From: Micrasema longulum | Taxonomy: Eukaryota; Arthropoda; Insecta; Trichoptera; Brachycentridae | DNA: 64,000 nt | Direction: 5' to 3' | Assembly (NCBI GenBank): GCA_022494885.1 | Contig: JAGVSM010001161.1 | Coordinates: forward strand, 1-64,000 | Notes under the pieces: model-generated | What the model saw: the letters and a program-made list of their open reading frames with translations, nothing else | The model's database searches: none | What the model was told of the DNA's origin: nothing | Position numbers and translations under genes: made by a program | Shown: positions 21,680 through 33,471 of the stretch, piece after piece | Numbering within the stretch: position 1 is the first letter of the stretch | How the letters are laid out: each line of letters starts with the position of its first letter

Positions 21680-22678
21680 CTATGCAATATAGCTTAAGGG
21701 CTTCATAATGTAAACGCACAATTTTTTTAAATATTTAAAAACGTTCCTGAGTCGGCCGAATCTAGAACTGTAGTCAAAATTCGCTTTTGGTTTCAGTTGA
21801 AAATGTTGTTTTGGTCGGTCACTTCTGATCACCTCTTCTATAGCAACTTGCCCACCACATACTGCACACCGCATCTGAGGACATAAGTCTCCTCGGCGGT
21901 GCCCACATACAAGGAAAATTTGCTCGTTGTCAAACGACAAAAGCTGCTCGAAGGAGTTCTCTATAATCTGGTAGCCTTAGTATCTTTGTGCTGAAAGAAA
22001 GTAATCCAGAAGTACATAATACTTCATTGGATTGAGAAAAGAGTTAAGTGCATTCTTCACTGACTGGGATTTAATTGATTGGTTATGATCAATTCGCCGA
22101 AATGATTACAAAACTTTTTAAAAGCCCTCTTTTATATTGGAAATTATTTTAGTACGTCGCAATGCACTGCCTTATGCATTACTTGAAAATTATAATATTG
22201 ATGAGCCAAACACGCTAACTACCATATTACGAGGCGGGAAATTATGATCATATTCCCTACTTCCAATATTGCTTTTAAGTTGTTATCAACGGCCTACCAT
22301 TTCGATCTATCTGTGAGAAAATTAAGTCATATAATATGTACATTTTACTTCTCATTTTCACCAAAAGTCCTCAACATCCATTAACAAAGTTATTGGGGGT
22401 TCATTCCTACTTCCTTAGAAAAACATTTTATGGGGTAAATTTATAATATCTTAAGTTCGACCCCTTCTGAATATCAAACAGTCGAAGAACATCCTCCATT
22501 CGCATTTCAATGGCAGCTCAGTATTAAGATCGGTATGCTACAAAAACAGCTAAAGTAATTTTTTGTTTGAAAACGATAGAATAAATAATATTTAGATATT
22601 TCAACACATTTATTTCATATTTCATCTCATTGTTTTTATAATTGTAAAATATTCTTAAATTTCATTGATGAAATATAA
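21680..22678. other. No gene seen
   Basis: An 86-codon minus frame (21680-21940) has two CxxC-like pairs (MRCAVCGG and VCGHRRGDLC) but no complete zinc-finger spacing that I can name. The rest is AT-rich. Confidence 0.35.
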
Positions 22679-23285
22679 TTAACTCTTGTGTGGCTGTGAT
22701 GTCACACTAGTCGACATAGAATACAAGACTTGATATATCTCTCTAATTTTTTAAAATTACTAATTCATATTTTGTAATCTTCAAATGGACATTTTCACAC
22801 CGGATTTAGAAAGTGAAATTTGTATAGCTATGCTGGATGTTAATCTAAAAATATTAATCCTTGCTACGCGAAGAAAGATTGTCCGCTAATTCAGCGACAC
22901 ATCTGCATAAGAGAAAGCACGAAGATAGAACTCATCACAAGGAAGACAGATACGCTGTTTTGTGGCGGGTATAAGTGTTAAAGAGAGAGAAAAAAAATGA
23001 AATGTAAAACAGATTCAGTCTTCAGTCGGTTGATGAATGTGATAGACGCACGCGCGTAATATAAGCGGCGTATATATGTTTTTTTTTGTTTTGTTGTTAT
23101 AACAGGACCAAATTGTATGTTTATTTGCATAAATAATGGAAAAATAATTATTAAACCGTATGTCTCCATGTTTTTTTTTCTCTTAAACATCTGAACTATA
23201 GAATGTTCCGTCTTTTACAATTGGTAACACGATGTTACATCACCGTGCTTGAAGGAATTATTTACCACAGTCTTTTAAGAGTTAA
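22679..23285 (+). mobile_element. Family-B element, complete copy flanked by TTAA
   Basis: Left end TTAACTCTTGTGTGGCTG and right end AAGAGTTAAC form a short inverted repeat (TTAACTCTT). Subterminal TGATGTCACA at the left and TGTTACATCACC at the right also mirror each other. TTAA at both borders (22679, 23282) suggests a piggyBac-type target site, which is an inference. No ORF. Other copies: 38091-38793 (minus), 48746-50140 and fragments at 8535, 19416 and 28680. Confidence 0.7.
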
Positions 23286-23358
23286 CAAGTAAAATATTAA
23301 CTTTTTGGTCAGACATTTTCCTAAATGTTATTAAATTTAACCAGTTACCGACTTTTCT

Positions 23359-23395
23359 ATGTCTACCGGTTTCGAGACGTACTTCGTCAGGACAC
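23359..23395 (-). ncRNA. Hammerhead-like ribozyme motif, CCGG type
   Basis: On the minus strand: stem I GTGTC/GACAT (one G-U), core CTGACGA, extra A, short weak stem II region (GTACGTCTC), GAAA, CCGG, TA. The core, stem I and self-complementary tetranucleotide are intact, but stem II has decayed, so activity is doubtful. Confidence 0.5.
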
Positions 23396-23705
23396 CAACA
23401 TGCAAAACCCACAATACACCTTCACCATATTGTTGCACAAAAATATAAAACCAACATGCCATGCATTTTAATAATCAACTCTTACATGCGCCGCTTAGAA
23501 TATGAAAATATTTTAAGATATATGATGGGAAAAAACGTTGAAAAAAATATGAGGGGATGAAGGAAGGAGCGTAAGTTTACTAGGCATAGGGTAACCATTA
23601 CAATGCAACATCGCATAATAGGCTATATTGAAAGGTTATTTAATTATTGATCAAAGGAACATTAACATATTACAGCAGAGATGATTCGGGAGTAATTTAG
23701 ATTTA

Positions 23706-24144
23706 TACACGGTTTTCCAGGGCCAGACCGCCAAACTTCAGAGGAACATTCCTCATGGGAAGCTTTAAAAAAATCATTATAAAGTTTTTCCAAAAAGTCA
23801 TTTAAAAAAAAATGATCCCAAAATGTAGTGAATCCTTAATTTCTCGGACAAGCAGTCCCTCCACAAACCCTTACCCCTCTCTTACCCAGCAGCTTTACTT
23901 GTCCGCGTCTGGTACATATCGCTTCGTTGGTCAAATACAATTTTATCGCAATTTTTTTTTTGAGGAGGGGTAGGGGTTTATGAAAGTGATGCTTGTCCAA
24001 GAAATTAAAGATTTACTTCATTTTGAGATGATAAAAAAAATAAAAATTAATTACTTAAGAAAAATTTTATTATATATTTTTTTAAAGCTTACCTTGAGTA
24101 ATTTTCCTCTGAAGTTTCATGGTCTGGCCCTAAAAAACCGTGTA
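23706..24144. mobile_element. Palindromic element M, TA-flanked
   Basis: Ends TACACGGTTTTCCAGGGCCA and its reverse (GGCCCTAAAAAACCGTGTA). The inverted similarity continues inward over at least 60 bp (AAACTTCAGAGGAA...; AAGCTT). TA at both borders suits a Tc1/mariner-type MITE. Inside, the segment 'gaggggtaggggttt' is mirrored by 'aacccttacccctc'. No real ORF. Also 55406-55871 and single ends at 61576 and 63399. Confidence 0.8.
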
Positions 24145-24185
24145 TTTATTACAATGAGAGATAAAACAATTTGAAAACATTAAAT

Positions 24186-25351
24186 ATAAATTTATTTATT
24201 TATTTATTTTATTATGTACATACAATATTACATTTTAGTTATTTTAAGACATTTTTGACATTTTTTTTTTTTTTACAGGACTCACCAAGCCAATGAATAT
24301 GGCTTGTCGGTAAAGATCCTTTACAATTAATCATATGATAGTCCTACATGGTTTTATAATAATAATTACTACTAACTTAGATATAGGGAGCGAAAAAAAA
24401 GTACATGTAATTGATGCTTTCAAATAAAAAAAATATTTAGAAGATGTAAAAAAAAAGCAAAAAAAATAAGTGAATGATCACGCAATTTTAAGATAAAAAA
24501 TAAATAATTACAGAACCGGAGTACCAAAATTTTAAACATAAGTGTTTACATATTTAATGGGCACAAAGCATTTTATTTAAAACATTATTTATTAACATAT
24601 CCATATCTATATCTATATCTATATGTAAGTCTATATCTATATATCATCCTTATCCATATCCATACATATTTATACCCGTACATGCACACATACATATCCA
24701 TACATACATATATACACATATATACACATACATATCCATACATACATATATACACATATATACACATACATACATACATACATACATGTGAACATACATA
24801 TACACACACAAACATCCATGAAAATATTACTTAGTTATAAATTCTATTTTATATATATCTATATTTACAAATATTCAATTTTTTTAATATATAAACTCCT
24901 GATCGAATAGCCAGTCTATTATTTTGCCCTTGTCACTTTTGGTAGTGCCATTTCTCAGATTGTATGGTAACAAATTAAACATAACTGGAACCACATATTT
25001 TAAAGTTCTTGTCCCATATTTGTTTCTTGTCTTTGGAATCACTAAACCATCATTTTGTGTAAATCTTGTGTTATAACCATGTTCCAATAAATTTTTGAAT
25101 TCATCACTTTTTCTTTGTTCCAAAATGATACAGAGCCACAGAATTCCTTGAACCGGCAGCGCCTTAATAGATTTATATAATACACATTTGTTACTCCTTA
25201 TTTTGTAAATATCATTAGAGACTATTTTTTTAACGATGGAACACTGTAAACTCTGTATCATTTTTATGTTTGTGATTGTTGAGTGACCCCATGCTTTGAT
25301 ACCATGATGAAATGACTCCCAATTGAGGAAATTCAGCCTGTCTACAAACAT
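24186..25351 (-). mobile_element. Jockey-like LINE, 155-codon ORF2 end, long 3' UTR
   Basis: The minus frame 25351-24884 has RLNFLNWESFHHGIKAWG, QSLQCSIVKKIVSND, IKALPVQGIL, EHGYNTRFTQNDGL, KYGTRTLKYVVPVMFNLLPY and KGKIIDWLFDQEFIY. The order (G...WG, LPV, Y.TR, G.R.....P..FN.LP, K..I..WL) is that of the C-terminal domain of Jockey-type ORF2. The 3' UTR holds a 230-bp microsatellite (24590-24815). It ends with a 7-bp stem CAAGCCA/TGGCTTG and an (AATAAATA) tail at 24186-24210. 5'-truncated, and intact over the remaining frame. Confidence 0.87.
24590..24815 (+). repeat. Compound microsatellite (TATC/CATA/TACA)
   Basis: Blocks of 'ccatacatacatatatacac' repeated almost exactly twice (about 24687-24730 and 24736-24760), flanked by TATC and CATA runs. 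It lies inside the 3' UTR of the LINE 24186-25351. The open frame reported through it is an artefact. Confidence 0.9.
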
Positions 25352-25883
25352 TGGGACAAACTCAAAACCCTGTTACTTTCTTTGTGAATTAAATAACTTA
25401 TTCCCTTTTGAGATTAAACCCACAGTACGCAGTATCGTACAACGCGCAGTAAAGATCTTGAAGTTATTCATAAACCATTAAACATTCAATACCAATTTTC
25501 GCGATTATACCCTTCTCTGTGGATTGGGTAAGTTTCCGGAGAAACTCTTGGAAATGTGACAAAGAAACCAACGATTCTATTAACTTGTAACGCCACAGAC
25601 ACACCTTACCTTGTAAAGGTTAGGTAATTCATAACTTAGTTTTTACTTTTCAATAAAGTAGTCGTCGAAAAAGCTGAGTTTTCACAAAACTATAAAAAAA
25701 TCGTGTATTTGTGAAGGCTTTAACAACAGCATCTACCTTTGTCGGTTATTATCATATTTCTTAAAAGGCATGCGTAATTTTTTGCGTTATTTTATTTATT
25801 TATTTTTTCATATTTTTTATATTATAAACTTTGATTAATAATAAAAATAATGTGATCTCACTAAAGTTACCCGTGCCGAGAAC

Positions 25884-26264
25884 ACTAAACAATCTCAACA
25901 AATTACAACAGGGATGGAGAATACCTTAAATAAGGGAATATGGAAGTCAAGGCATTTACAGGGCTTATGACCTTTCATTGGCTGGTTTAAGTGGCCACTT
26001 TACACACTGGGTAACATTCACCATTTGGCCTATGTTTGAACATCCATATTTCTTCAATTCTTCCATTTGTTGATTTTAGTGAAGTTTAAGAGTGGAAACC
26101 TTTATTGTTGTGAAGAGATTCATCTGACTGAATTCCTTTATTTAAGGTATTCTCCATCCCTGTTGTAATTTGTTAATCTTAATGACTCCCGAGGGAGTGA
26201 AATCCAGTATTTTATCTGCGAACATTTGGACAAACTCAAATATTGTAACTAAACTAAACAATCT
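25884..26264 (+). mobile_element. FB family copy flanked by a 12-bp direct repeat
   Basis: ACTAAACAATCT stands immediately before (25884-25895) and after (26253-26264) the element. Inside are an inverted repeat pair, 'aattacaacagggatggaga' near the left and 'tctccatccctgttgtaatt' near the right. Between them is the core with 'ggctggtttaagtggccact'. The outer right arm ('actcccgaggg', 'ggacaaactcaaatattgt') is present but its left partner is missing. A 12-bp duplication is long for a cut-and-paste element. Confidence 0.78.
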
Positions 26265-26269
26265 ATTTT

Positions 26270-27040
26270 ATTTATATTTATAAGTAAAACATCGTATGTT
26301 AAAAATGCTTTTTTTCGTATGACTTTTTCAGTATACAATACAAAATTTAAAGATATAGATTCTACAAACATCACTCTGTCAGAATTAAAATTTACACTAA
26401 AAATGCATTATGTTACTTAGTAGACATTATAATAATAAGTATGTACATCTTCCTTCCCCTCCTTATCCTCTCTTCAAGCATTTTTGTCCTAATCTCGCCC
26501 AATTTACAATCACTTACTGTTCTCAAAAAAAATATTTAAATATTCTTTGACTGTTAAAAAATATTAACAAGTACATGAAAACAACATTTTACATGTATAA
26601 ACTTATAAGTATTTATTTGATACGTAATATATTTTCTTGACTAACTTTATATACTTTGTGAAAATCTGTTATTAGTTTTGAGTTTATACACTATATTTGT
26701 TTGTTTACTATAAATATGTATGCAGAACTGTTGATTTCCCAAATAAAATAAAATAAAACGCACAATAAAAGAACAAAATCTTAATATAAGCTTTTCACTT
26801 GTGGAGCAGTTGATTAAACATTTAAAAATTCATACAATTTACACATCTTAAATTGTGAAAATTGATGAAGTTAAAACAAACATCACACAACGTTTAATAT
26901 TTTTTTAAATAAAAATCTTAAATGTTTTATTTGATGGAAGAGTTTAAGAGAATAACCGACAGTCCCAAAACTCTTGAAAACCAATAAAAAATGTTCAAAA
27001 AATATTTAAAAAGGTTTTTTAAAATTTCTTAAACATAGTT
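26270..27040. other. No gene; LINE-like tail at 26690-26758
   Basis: AT-rich. 26690-26758 (plus) ends 'gatttcccaaataaaataaa', a LINE or retroposed 3' end. Nothing else recognised. Confidence 0.4.
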
Positions 27041-27041
27041 C

Positions 27042-27307
27042 ACATCATCAACATTATCATTCCCTCTCCACACCGCATGGTGCATAGGGTACTGCATTGG
27101 TACACCAATCACAGTGTATCTTGATAATTTTCGTTATATGAAGGTAAGATGATCAGTCTTCCGCTTCAGGTTTGAGTCTAGGGACTTTTAAATATGCTAG
27201 TGTGAAAACACCGTTTTAAATAAATATTTCATATCAACCATGTTGGGAATCGAACCCGGGACCTCTCGCATGGTAAGCAAATGCGCTGACCTACGCTGCG
27301 AGGCCGA
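27042..27307 (-). mobile_element. SINE-A, full-length copy
   Basis: Reverse copy with tail 'catcatcaacattatcatt', body and tRNA-like head (GGGAATCGAACCCGGGACC is box B in reverse). Complete from head to tail. Confidence 0.88.
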
Positions 27308-27896
27308 TAATTCTTTACTTAACATAAATGTTACAGCTTATCTAATTAATATTAACCTAAGTGGTATTAAACACAAATATTTTTGTAAGGTTTAAATTTT
27401 CACATTTTATGGTAGAATTGCATTTAATTTTAATTTTTTTTCAAAGAAACAAACCGTCAACAATGACATAATAACATAAAAAAGATACGTTTTAAAACAG
27501 ACTAGTGAAGTTTCTAAGAAAATTCGTGCATTTTAAATTGTGGTACGACAAAAGGGTGTGTTTGTGTTATTTGTGTGGGAGTAAATGTTCAGGTGGGTGT
27601 AAGCGTGAGCATCATTAAATAGCAAGTGGGAGCGTATAGCAGGCAGCAAGAATAAGTCTGCATTATATTATTATGTGTCGTCCATAACGAAACCCGGTCA
27701 TTTGTGAAAATTACAAATACAACTGAATACAATATTTGTTTTATTTTTTAATATATTTCGCATTTTTATTGCATTATTGCTGTTGTAGAGGATTTATTAT
27801 TAAGCTCTACTTGATAGTAGCTATTTGTTAGTTCATGTAAAAAATATTATGATTGAATGGATTTAACCTCAAGGAATAAATAAATAAATTAATTTA

Positions 27897-28073
27897 AGTT
27901 ACTTACAAATTTTGGTTTATTACACACGAAAACACAAAGATTACACAAATAATATTTTAGAGTAAATTTGAGAACTGGTGAAGACAAAGAAGGGCGAGTG
28001 ATGTCTTACGCGCCCTTATATAGGTCCGTTGTGCTCTGTGGCCATGTACAACAACTCTCTGGTCCCCACACTG
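27897..28073 (-). mobile_element. Possible solo LTR
   Basis: On the minus strand: begins TGTGGGGACCAGAG, has a TATA box (CCTATATAAGGGCGCG) at about 28013-28028, a 100-bp leader and then AATAAA (27921-27926). That is promoter then poly(A) signal in LTR order. There is no second copy, primer site or coding region in the window, and the 3' border is not certain. Confidence 0.35.
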
Positions 28074-28079
28074 TAAGCT

Positions 28080-28675
28080 ATTAACCCTTGTCTATAATAA
28101 TTGTCGGTACGTGTAAATAGTACTTCAACATATTGCACTTTTATGCGGGGGGTTTAGTTTTTGAATTATATTAATTTAAAAAAAGTGGTTTAATGTTCAT
28201 CACATCTGTTAGCAAGCGATGCGTACATTAATAATTAAAAATAGAAAATTCAATATACTATTTATTACTAGCAATTCAATACACCCAAAAAATTATCAAT
28301 CTTTAAAATAGGATAAAGAAAACTGACCTCTAAAATGTAGTGGCGTCCGTTTCAATCCGTTTTTTGTAGAACACTTCAAGGAGGTTATAATTTATAAAGG
28401 TTTAATACGTTGTTGAGTTGTGGACATGAGGTGAGCACAGCTACGGGAGAGATCTCAACGATTAAGTCAGAGCAGCTAACCAAAATTGTCACAAACTCCC
28501 GTCTCCATTCACGTGTCCTGTAATACCGACCGAGCGAAAACGACGCCCGCCATCTCTGGACGAGAACTTCAACTACGCATTTAATTGAAGAACTCGATTG
28601 AATGTGCTGTCAGAAATCGATTAAATTAATCCCTTTCCAACAGGGGTAATCGTCGCGTCAAATTGGGCTGCGGGC
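28080..28675. other. GC-richer stretch, no recognised gene
   Basis: 28430-28570 and 28630-28675 are richer in CpG than the window average. The minus strand has an ATGGCGGGCG start at about 28552 but the frame closes after 14 codons. It could be part of the LTR element above or a promoter-like region. Not resolved. Confidence 0.3.
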
Positions 28676-28679
28676 CATA

Positions 28680-28770
28680 ACATCTTGTGTGACTACGATG
28701 TCACATTGAATGCAAGACTTGATTTATCTTTATTTTAATAAAAAGGTGTCGTGTTTTGCTGTTTGAGTAT
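28680..28770 (+). mobile_element. Family-B left-end fragment
   Basis: 'cttgtgtgactacgatgtca' then 'gcaagacttgatttatct', matching 22683-22740. Confidence 0.55.
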
Positions 28771-29337
28771 GTGATTATGTTTACAAATAATGGTAAATAG
28801 CTAATAAAACGGTTTTATTTTTAAGTACACGTTTTTCAAAATACCTACGTTGTATTTCGCTTAATGTAACAACTCTTTAAACCACTTTTCCGCTTTATAT
28901 AGGATCGCGACATAATACAAAATATTTTATAAAAAATTTCAGTCTTTTTAACTTAGATCCATCAGCCATATTCCAGATTATAAAATGTATTATCTCGTTG
29001 AAAAAATCCCTCAGTAAATTCTTTTTAGTTTCAAAACTGAAAAGTACATGATTTTTTGAGAGAGATAAAATGTAAACATTTTCGTTTAATCTTCCCAGTT
29101 TGGCATAATTAATCTTATTAGATAAACACACAATCAAGTAGACAGCCTTAATTGGAAACGCGTCCAAATAAATTAAACAAAGCCTTGTAATCTTCGTTTA
29201 TTCCAATAGGAGTTGATTGAGATTTGGAAATCGGGAATCAGAAGGTTATATTAGTAACATGGAGTCAGAAAAGATCAAAAAGCAAAAATTTCCGCCTAAA
29301 TTAAAATGCTATTTACAAAAGTAAAAAATTCGAACCC
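28770..29337. other. No gene seen
   Basis: A 90-codon minus frame (28895-29167) is open but has no recognised motif. Confidence 0.35.
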
Positions 29338-29670
29338 AAATAATTATAAAGATGTCTTTGGATAAAAACCAATTCGATTTAACTTTATATACCAAAGGCA
29401 ATATTATAATGAATTATGAACGACCAACTGAAATCGAATATGTAAAATACTTAGGACTAACAAAAGACAGACAATTATTGACATGGAAAATTCAGATCAA
29501 CAATTGAATTAGCAAAGCGGCGATATTATCGAGTCTTTTTTCAATCAAAAACTATGTTCCATAAACGGAAAAATTATAATGTATGAAGTCTATGTTAAAA
29601 CAAAAATATGTTGTATGCAATTGCTATGGGGAACAGGAAATCAAAATGGCATAAACAGACTACAAAGACT
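29338..29670 (+). mobile_element. Jockey-like LINE relic with frameshifts
   Basis: Translated pieces IEYVKYLGLTKDRQLLTWKI, SKAAILSSLFSIKNYVP and LIMYEVYVKTKICCMQLLWG, then INRLQRL. These follow the 'VKYLG..LD..L.W..H......A...L.......K......' then 'I..LQ' region of LINE ORF2, in order but in different frames. The relic is cut at 29670 by an FB element. Confidence 0.7.
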
Positions 29671-30110
29671 AACAAATTACAACAGGGATGGAGAATACCT
29701 TTGATAAGAGAATATGGAAGTCTAGGCTAGACAGGGCTTGTGACCTGTCATTGGCTGGTTTAAATGGCCACTTTACACACTGTGTAACATTCACCATTTT
29801 GCCTATGTTTGAACATCCATTTTTCTTCAATTCTTCCATTTGTTGATTGTAGTGAAGTTAAAGAGCTTAAAATGTGGATATTCAAACATGGGCAGAATGG
29901 CAAATGTTACAAAGTGTGTAAAATGGCCACTTAAACCAGCCAATGACAGGTCATAAGCCCTGTAAATGCCTAGACTTCCATATTCCCTTCACAAAAAATC
30001 TTCCCTCTCTGTTGAAATAAATTTAAATATGAACAACTCCCCAGGGAGGAAATCCAGCCAGTCTGCAAGCATTTGGACATAATCAAACATTGTTGAATTA
30101 CTACCTGGTA
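29671..30110. mobile_element. FB head-to-head palindrome
   Basis: Left half (29671-29865) reads 'caacagggatggagaat', 'ggccactttacacactgtgt' and 'gtttgaacatcc'. The right half (29875-30020) is its reverse complement with 'aagtgtgtaaaatggccact' and 'ttccctctctgttga'. The spacer is under 15 bp. The right outer arm ('ggaggaaatccagccagtct') follows. It sits inside a LINE relic. Confidence 0.82.
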
Positions 30111-30124
30111 AAAGAAGAAGTATA

Positions 30125-30420
30125 AAAATTGGAAAATTGTTTTCAGGCGTTGCCTAGTGGGTGATTTGGTTCAGCTGGATGAATCTCACCCACGTGATAA
30201 AGGTTTCAGCTCTTTTACTTCACAAGTCAACAGATGGAAGATTTGAGGAAATGTGGATGTTCAAACATGGGCAGAATGGTGAATGTTACACAGTGTGTAA
30301 AGTGGCCACTTAAACCAGCCAATGACAGGTCATAAGCCCTGTAAATGCCTAGACTTCTATATTCCCTTCTCAAAAATTTTCCCTCTCTGTTGAAATAAAT
30401 TTAGATTTCAGTTCTTTTAT
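30125..30420 (-). mobile_element. Further FB copy in tandem
   Basis: Begins 'gttttcaggcgttgcctagt', contains 'acacagtgtgtaaagtggcc' and ends 'ttccctctctgttgaaataa'. It adds a third unit to the palindrome at 29671-30110. Confidence 0.78.
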
Positions 30421-30604
30421 TTCACAAAAATAACTCGTATAATGATTTTTTTAGTCAAAATGTTCAAACTAAATGGGTTAATTAACAGTTGTATAAAGAA
30501 ACATAATATGTACATTTTATACAATATGCTAAACAAAAATAACAAAAGACAAACAACGGCAGTAAAATAATCGTACACAATATATTCAATATTCATAAAC
30601 ACGA

Positions 30605-30845
30605 TAGCTTCGAGTCAAACCATGCCAATCCATCCCACACTGTTTTAGTGGCGAAAAGACCTACGAAAGCCGGAAATACATATCAAAAAATTCCGAGTTG
30701 TGTAACGAATTGACTTATCTACACATTTTGGACACTGGGGCACGAAAAAAAAGTTGCTCTTAGAAGATTAAATAAATGGCAGATTTTGAGTTACGGTGAC
30801 GTGGTTAGGAACATGAAAATAAATTTATTGCAACAGAGCTGCATC
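30605..30845 (+). repeat. Interspersed repeat G, copy 1
   Basis: Ordered matches to 47075-47320: 'catcccacactgtttta', 'ttgacttatctacacatt', 'aagttgctcttagaagatta', 'ggtgac' and 'tattgcaacagag'. Same strand. No ORF. Confidence 0.65.
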
Positions 30846-30999
30846 ACTTATTGCATTAAGTATTTTGAAAATTATCAAATGATTTTTTTTTATTTTTTTT
30901 TTTATTATATTGAAAACATATTATACATAATTATATACAATATTCCCAAGGAGTTTTTTTTTTTAAAATTATTATTAAAGGGTCATATCATTGTCGATT

Positions 31000-31905
31000 G
31001 AGCGTCATAATGGTATCAACGTTACATATTATGTTGATACTCGTATTATACCTGGTGTAACCTAGGATTGTATGCTAGTTTTGAGACATTTAAAAAGTTA
31101 AACCCACCAACCTAAAGTAAGATGACTATATTTTTCTGTTTAAAAATTAAAGTTACTTTCAATTAGAATTCGTCGCATAAAAAAAAAAGTGGATTCGAAA
31201 ATAAAATTGACGATTAGTTAAAAACTGGAATGTAGAAGTTCAGCGCTCTAGGAAATTGAATCTAAGAATTTTTTCTAACGCGCGGTAAAAATTAGAGCAT
31301 TTAATTGTATGATGAAGTTGTATCAAAAATGAAATAAATAAAACTACTTTAAAATATGTCATAAGTTCTAACACCTACCAATGATAGAGTATTGTGATAG
31401 ATTTCTGGTTTGCAGAAAGCCACGATTAGCAAAAAGCGTCGTTAAAATTATAAAACTTTAAAAAATCATTGCGCTGATAATACCTAATATTTTTTTGATT
31501 TTTTTTAATTTTGGGTTAGTTTGATAATCTATTCAACAACAAAAAAAAACGGCTGAACTTCCCCATTCTTGTGGAGGCAAAGAGGGCGAGTGACGTGTGC
31601 CCACCCTTGTGGAGATTCACTGGGCACCTCACGCAAAGACAAAAATTTATTATCGTCACGCACTCTTTGTATATTTTATTCTTAACATTCATGAATTACT
31701 TAGTATTTCACCACTACATAACTGTTTATGAGTCTAAGCACTAATATTACGGGAATTTATTTTTTTTGTATTTACTATTTAAAATAAATTTTAAGAGTTT
31801 CATATCTATTTATATGGAAATTAGTTTTATAAATTTGCGTACCAAACAAAATTCTGAAAATTTCGTAGAATTTTCAAATCAACAAAATTAAAACAAAGTT
31901 TGAAT
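31000..31905. other. No gene seen
   Basis: Contains the 'gcgctgataatac' end shared with repeat F at about 31470 and a CpG-richer spot at 31565-31640. No coding region recognised. Confidence 0.4.
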
Positions 31906-31909
31906 ACCG

Positions 31910-32455
31910 AATTTTTATTTATATTTTTAGTTTTTTATTGATTGAATTTTTGAAGATCGTCGTACCTTTTTACTCTGTTTTTAATTTGTTTTACTATGTG
32001 CACATATTTTTTTATTGATCACATCTTTTACATGTTTTTTTGAAAATGTTCTTTACTTATACTTTATATTTTAATGTCTTTTTTAAATGTGCTTTTTACT
32101 ATACGCATATAAAAAAATGTTTTTTTGCGGTTAATTTTTATTTGTACTGCGTATTTTCTGGGGTATTAAGTATGTTTTTTACTATGTCTTTTCCAATGTT
32201 TCTTACTTTGCAAGTATTTCCTTTATACTAAATATTTTACTGAGTTTTTAAATATGTATTTAAATTTGTTTTTCACTATGTTATCAATATTTTTTTTATA
32301 TTTATTGATTATTGTTTTTGATAACCGACTGTTTTTGAATTTTTAACTGGCTTAGAACTTAGGCATAATAAGATAGTCAATGCAAGTTTGTATAAATGTA
32401 TAATTTAATATTTATATTATTATCTAATAAATAATCGAAAAATAAATATTTTATT
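31910..32455 (+). mobile_element. T-rich repeat D (retroelement 3' region)
   Basis: Contains 'tttttgaagatcgtcgtacc' then many 'tttttactatg' units, then 'ggcttagaacttaggcataa' and an 'aataaataatcgaaaaataa' end. The same order occurs at 48050-48545, at 63715-64000 (cut by the window edge) and, end only, at 40300-40440. Confidence 0.65.
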
Positions 32456-32559
32456 ATAAATATTGAAATGGAAATATGGAATCCAAGGTTTGTGATCTGT
32501 CGTTGGCTGATTTATGTGATTGACATTTTCTATTCTGAGTAATTAATACCTCACCAAAT

Positions 32560-33470
32560 ATGTTTCAACACAAATGTTTTTTCAATTTCTTCGGTGTAAA
32601 GTAAGCACAGAAATGATAAATCATAAACCTTGTTATTCTTTGACATCTTCTTTCCTTCTTTTCTTTTCTTTTTCTGTTGAAATACCTATATAAAGTATTA
32701 TTATAATACATATAAATGACCGATTTATCTCCCTTTCTACTCTGTTTTAACCAAAATGTCTGTTTCACGTCGTATTTACTCGTACTTCTATTTTTCTCCC
32801 TTTCTCCTTTACAAAGCTTCTTCCCTGGAGATTTAATTGGTCAACCAAACCTCTTAAACCCTTTTCCATTTTTATATTTTTCCTTTCTCTAAATTAATCA
32901 AATTCACGCAAGCAGCTCAACAAAAATAATAAGAAAACTCAAATGAATTATTTATTAAATACTTAATAAACTTTCCTTAAAAATTTCAAGATATTTTGGA
33001 AGTGATTTTGTTAAATATATTTTTAACAATACTAACGCAGCTTGTAAAATGATTAATTTCTTTAAAGAGATGAGTTATGAAAGATAGAAAAGCCTAGAAA
33101 TAATAAATAATGAGGGCTGGTGGAAGTAAAATGGAACGTGTTTATGCAGAAAGACGCCAGTTCAAAATTTAGGAAAAATGATATATTATGTAGTGTTATC
33201 GGGTGCAATAGGGTCAGCTCTTGGTTTTGCTAAAAACTGCTGGCCGTAACAAAAAACTGTAATAATCACCTTCTGAAAAAATCAAAAACGACATTTCTCA
33301 ATTTGCAGAAAATACCCACAGCACTAGAAAAATCTAAGGGTTTAATATGTAGATGCTGTTTGAAAGATAAACTCCTTCAAAAATCAAGTTCATAACTGTT
33401 TTCATTTTAAAAATACATCAATTTTAAAATAGCTGTAAAAATAAACATGTTTCAGTCTATTTTAGATCTG
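32560..33470. other. No gene seen; FB remnant just upstream
   Basis: 32460-32560 retains a weak FB core ('tttgtgatctgtcgttggct'). The 67-codon minus frame 32565-32768 is Lys/Arg-rich through AT bias. Nothing recognised. Confidence 0.4.
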
Positions 33471-33471
33471 T

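Noticed and set aside
21680..21940. Zinc-finger-like Cys pairs
   Set aside because: Spacing does not match a named zinc finger and there is no second half.
24585..24815. 76-codon frame on the minus strand rich in Cys, Tyr and Val
   Set aside because: Translation of a CATA/TATC microsatellite.
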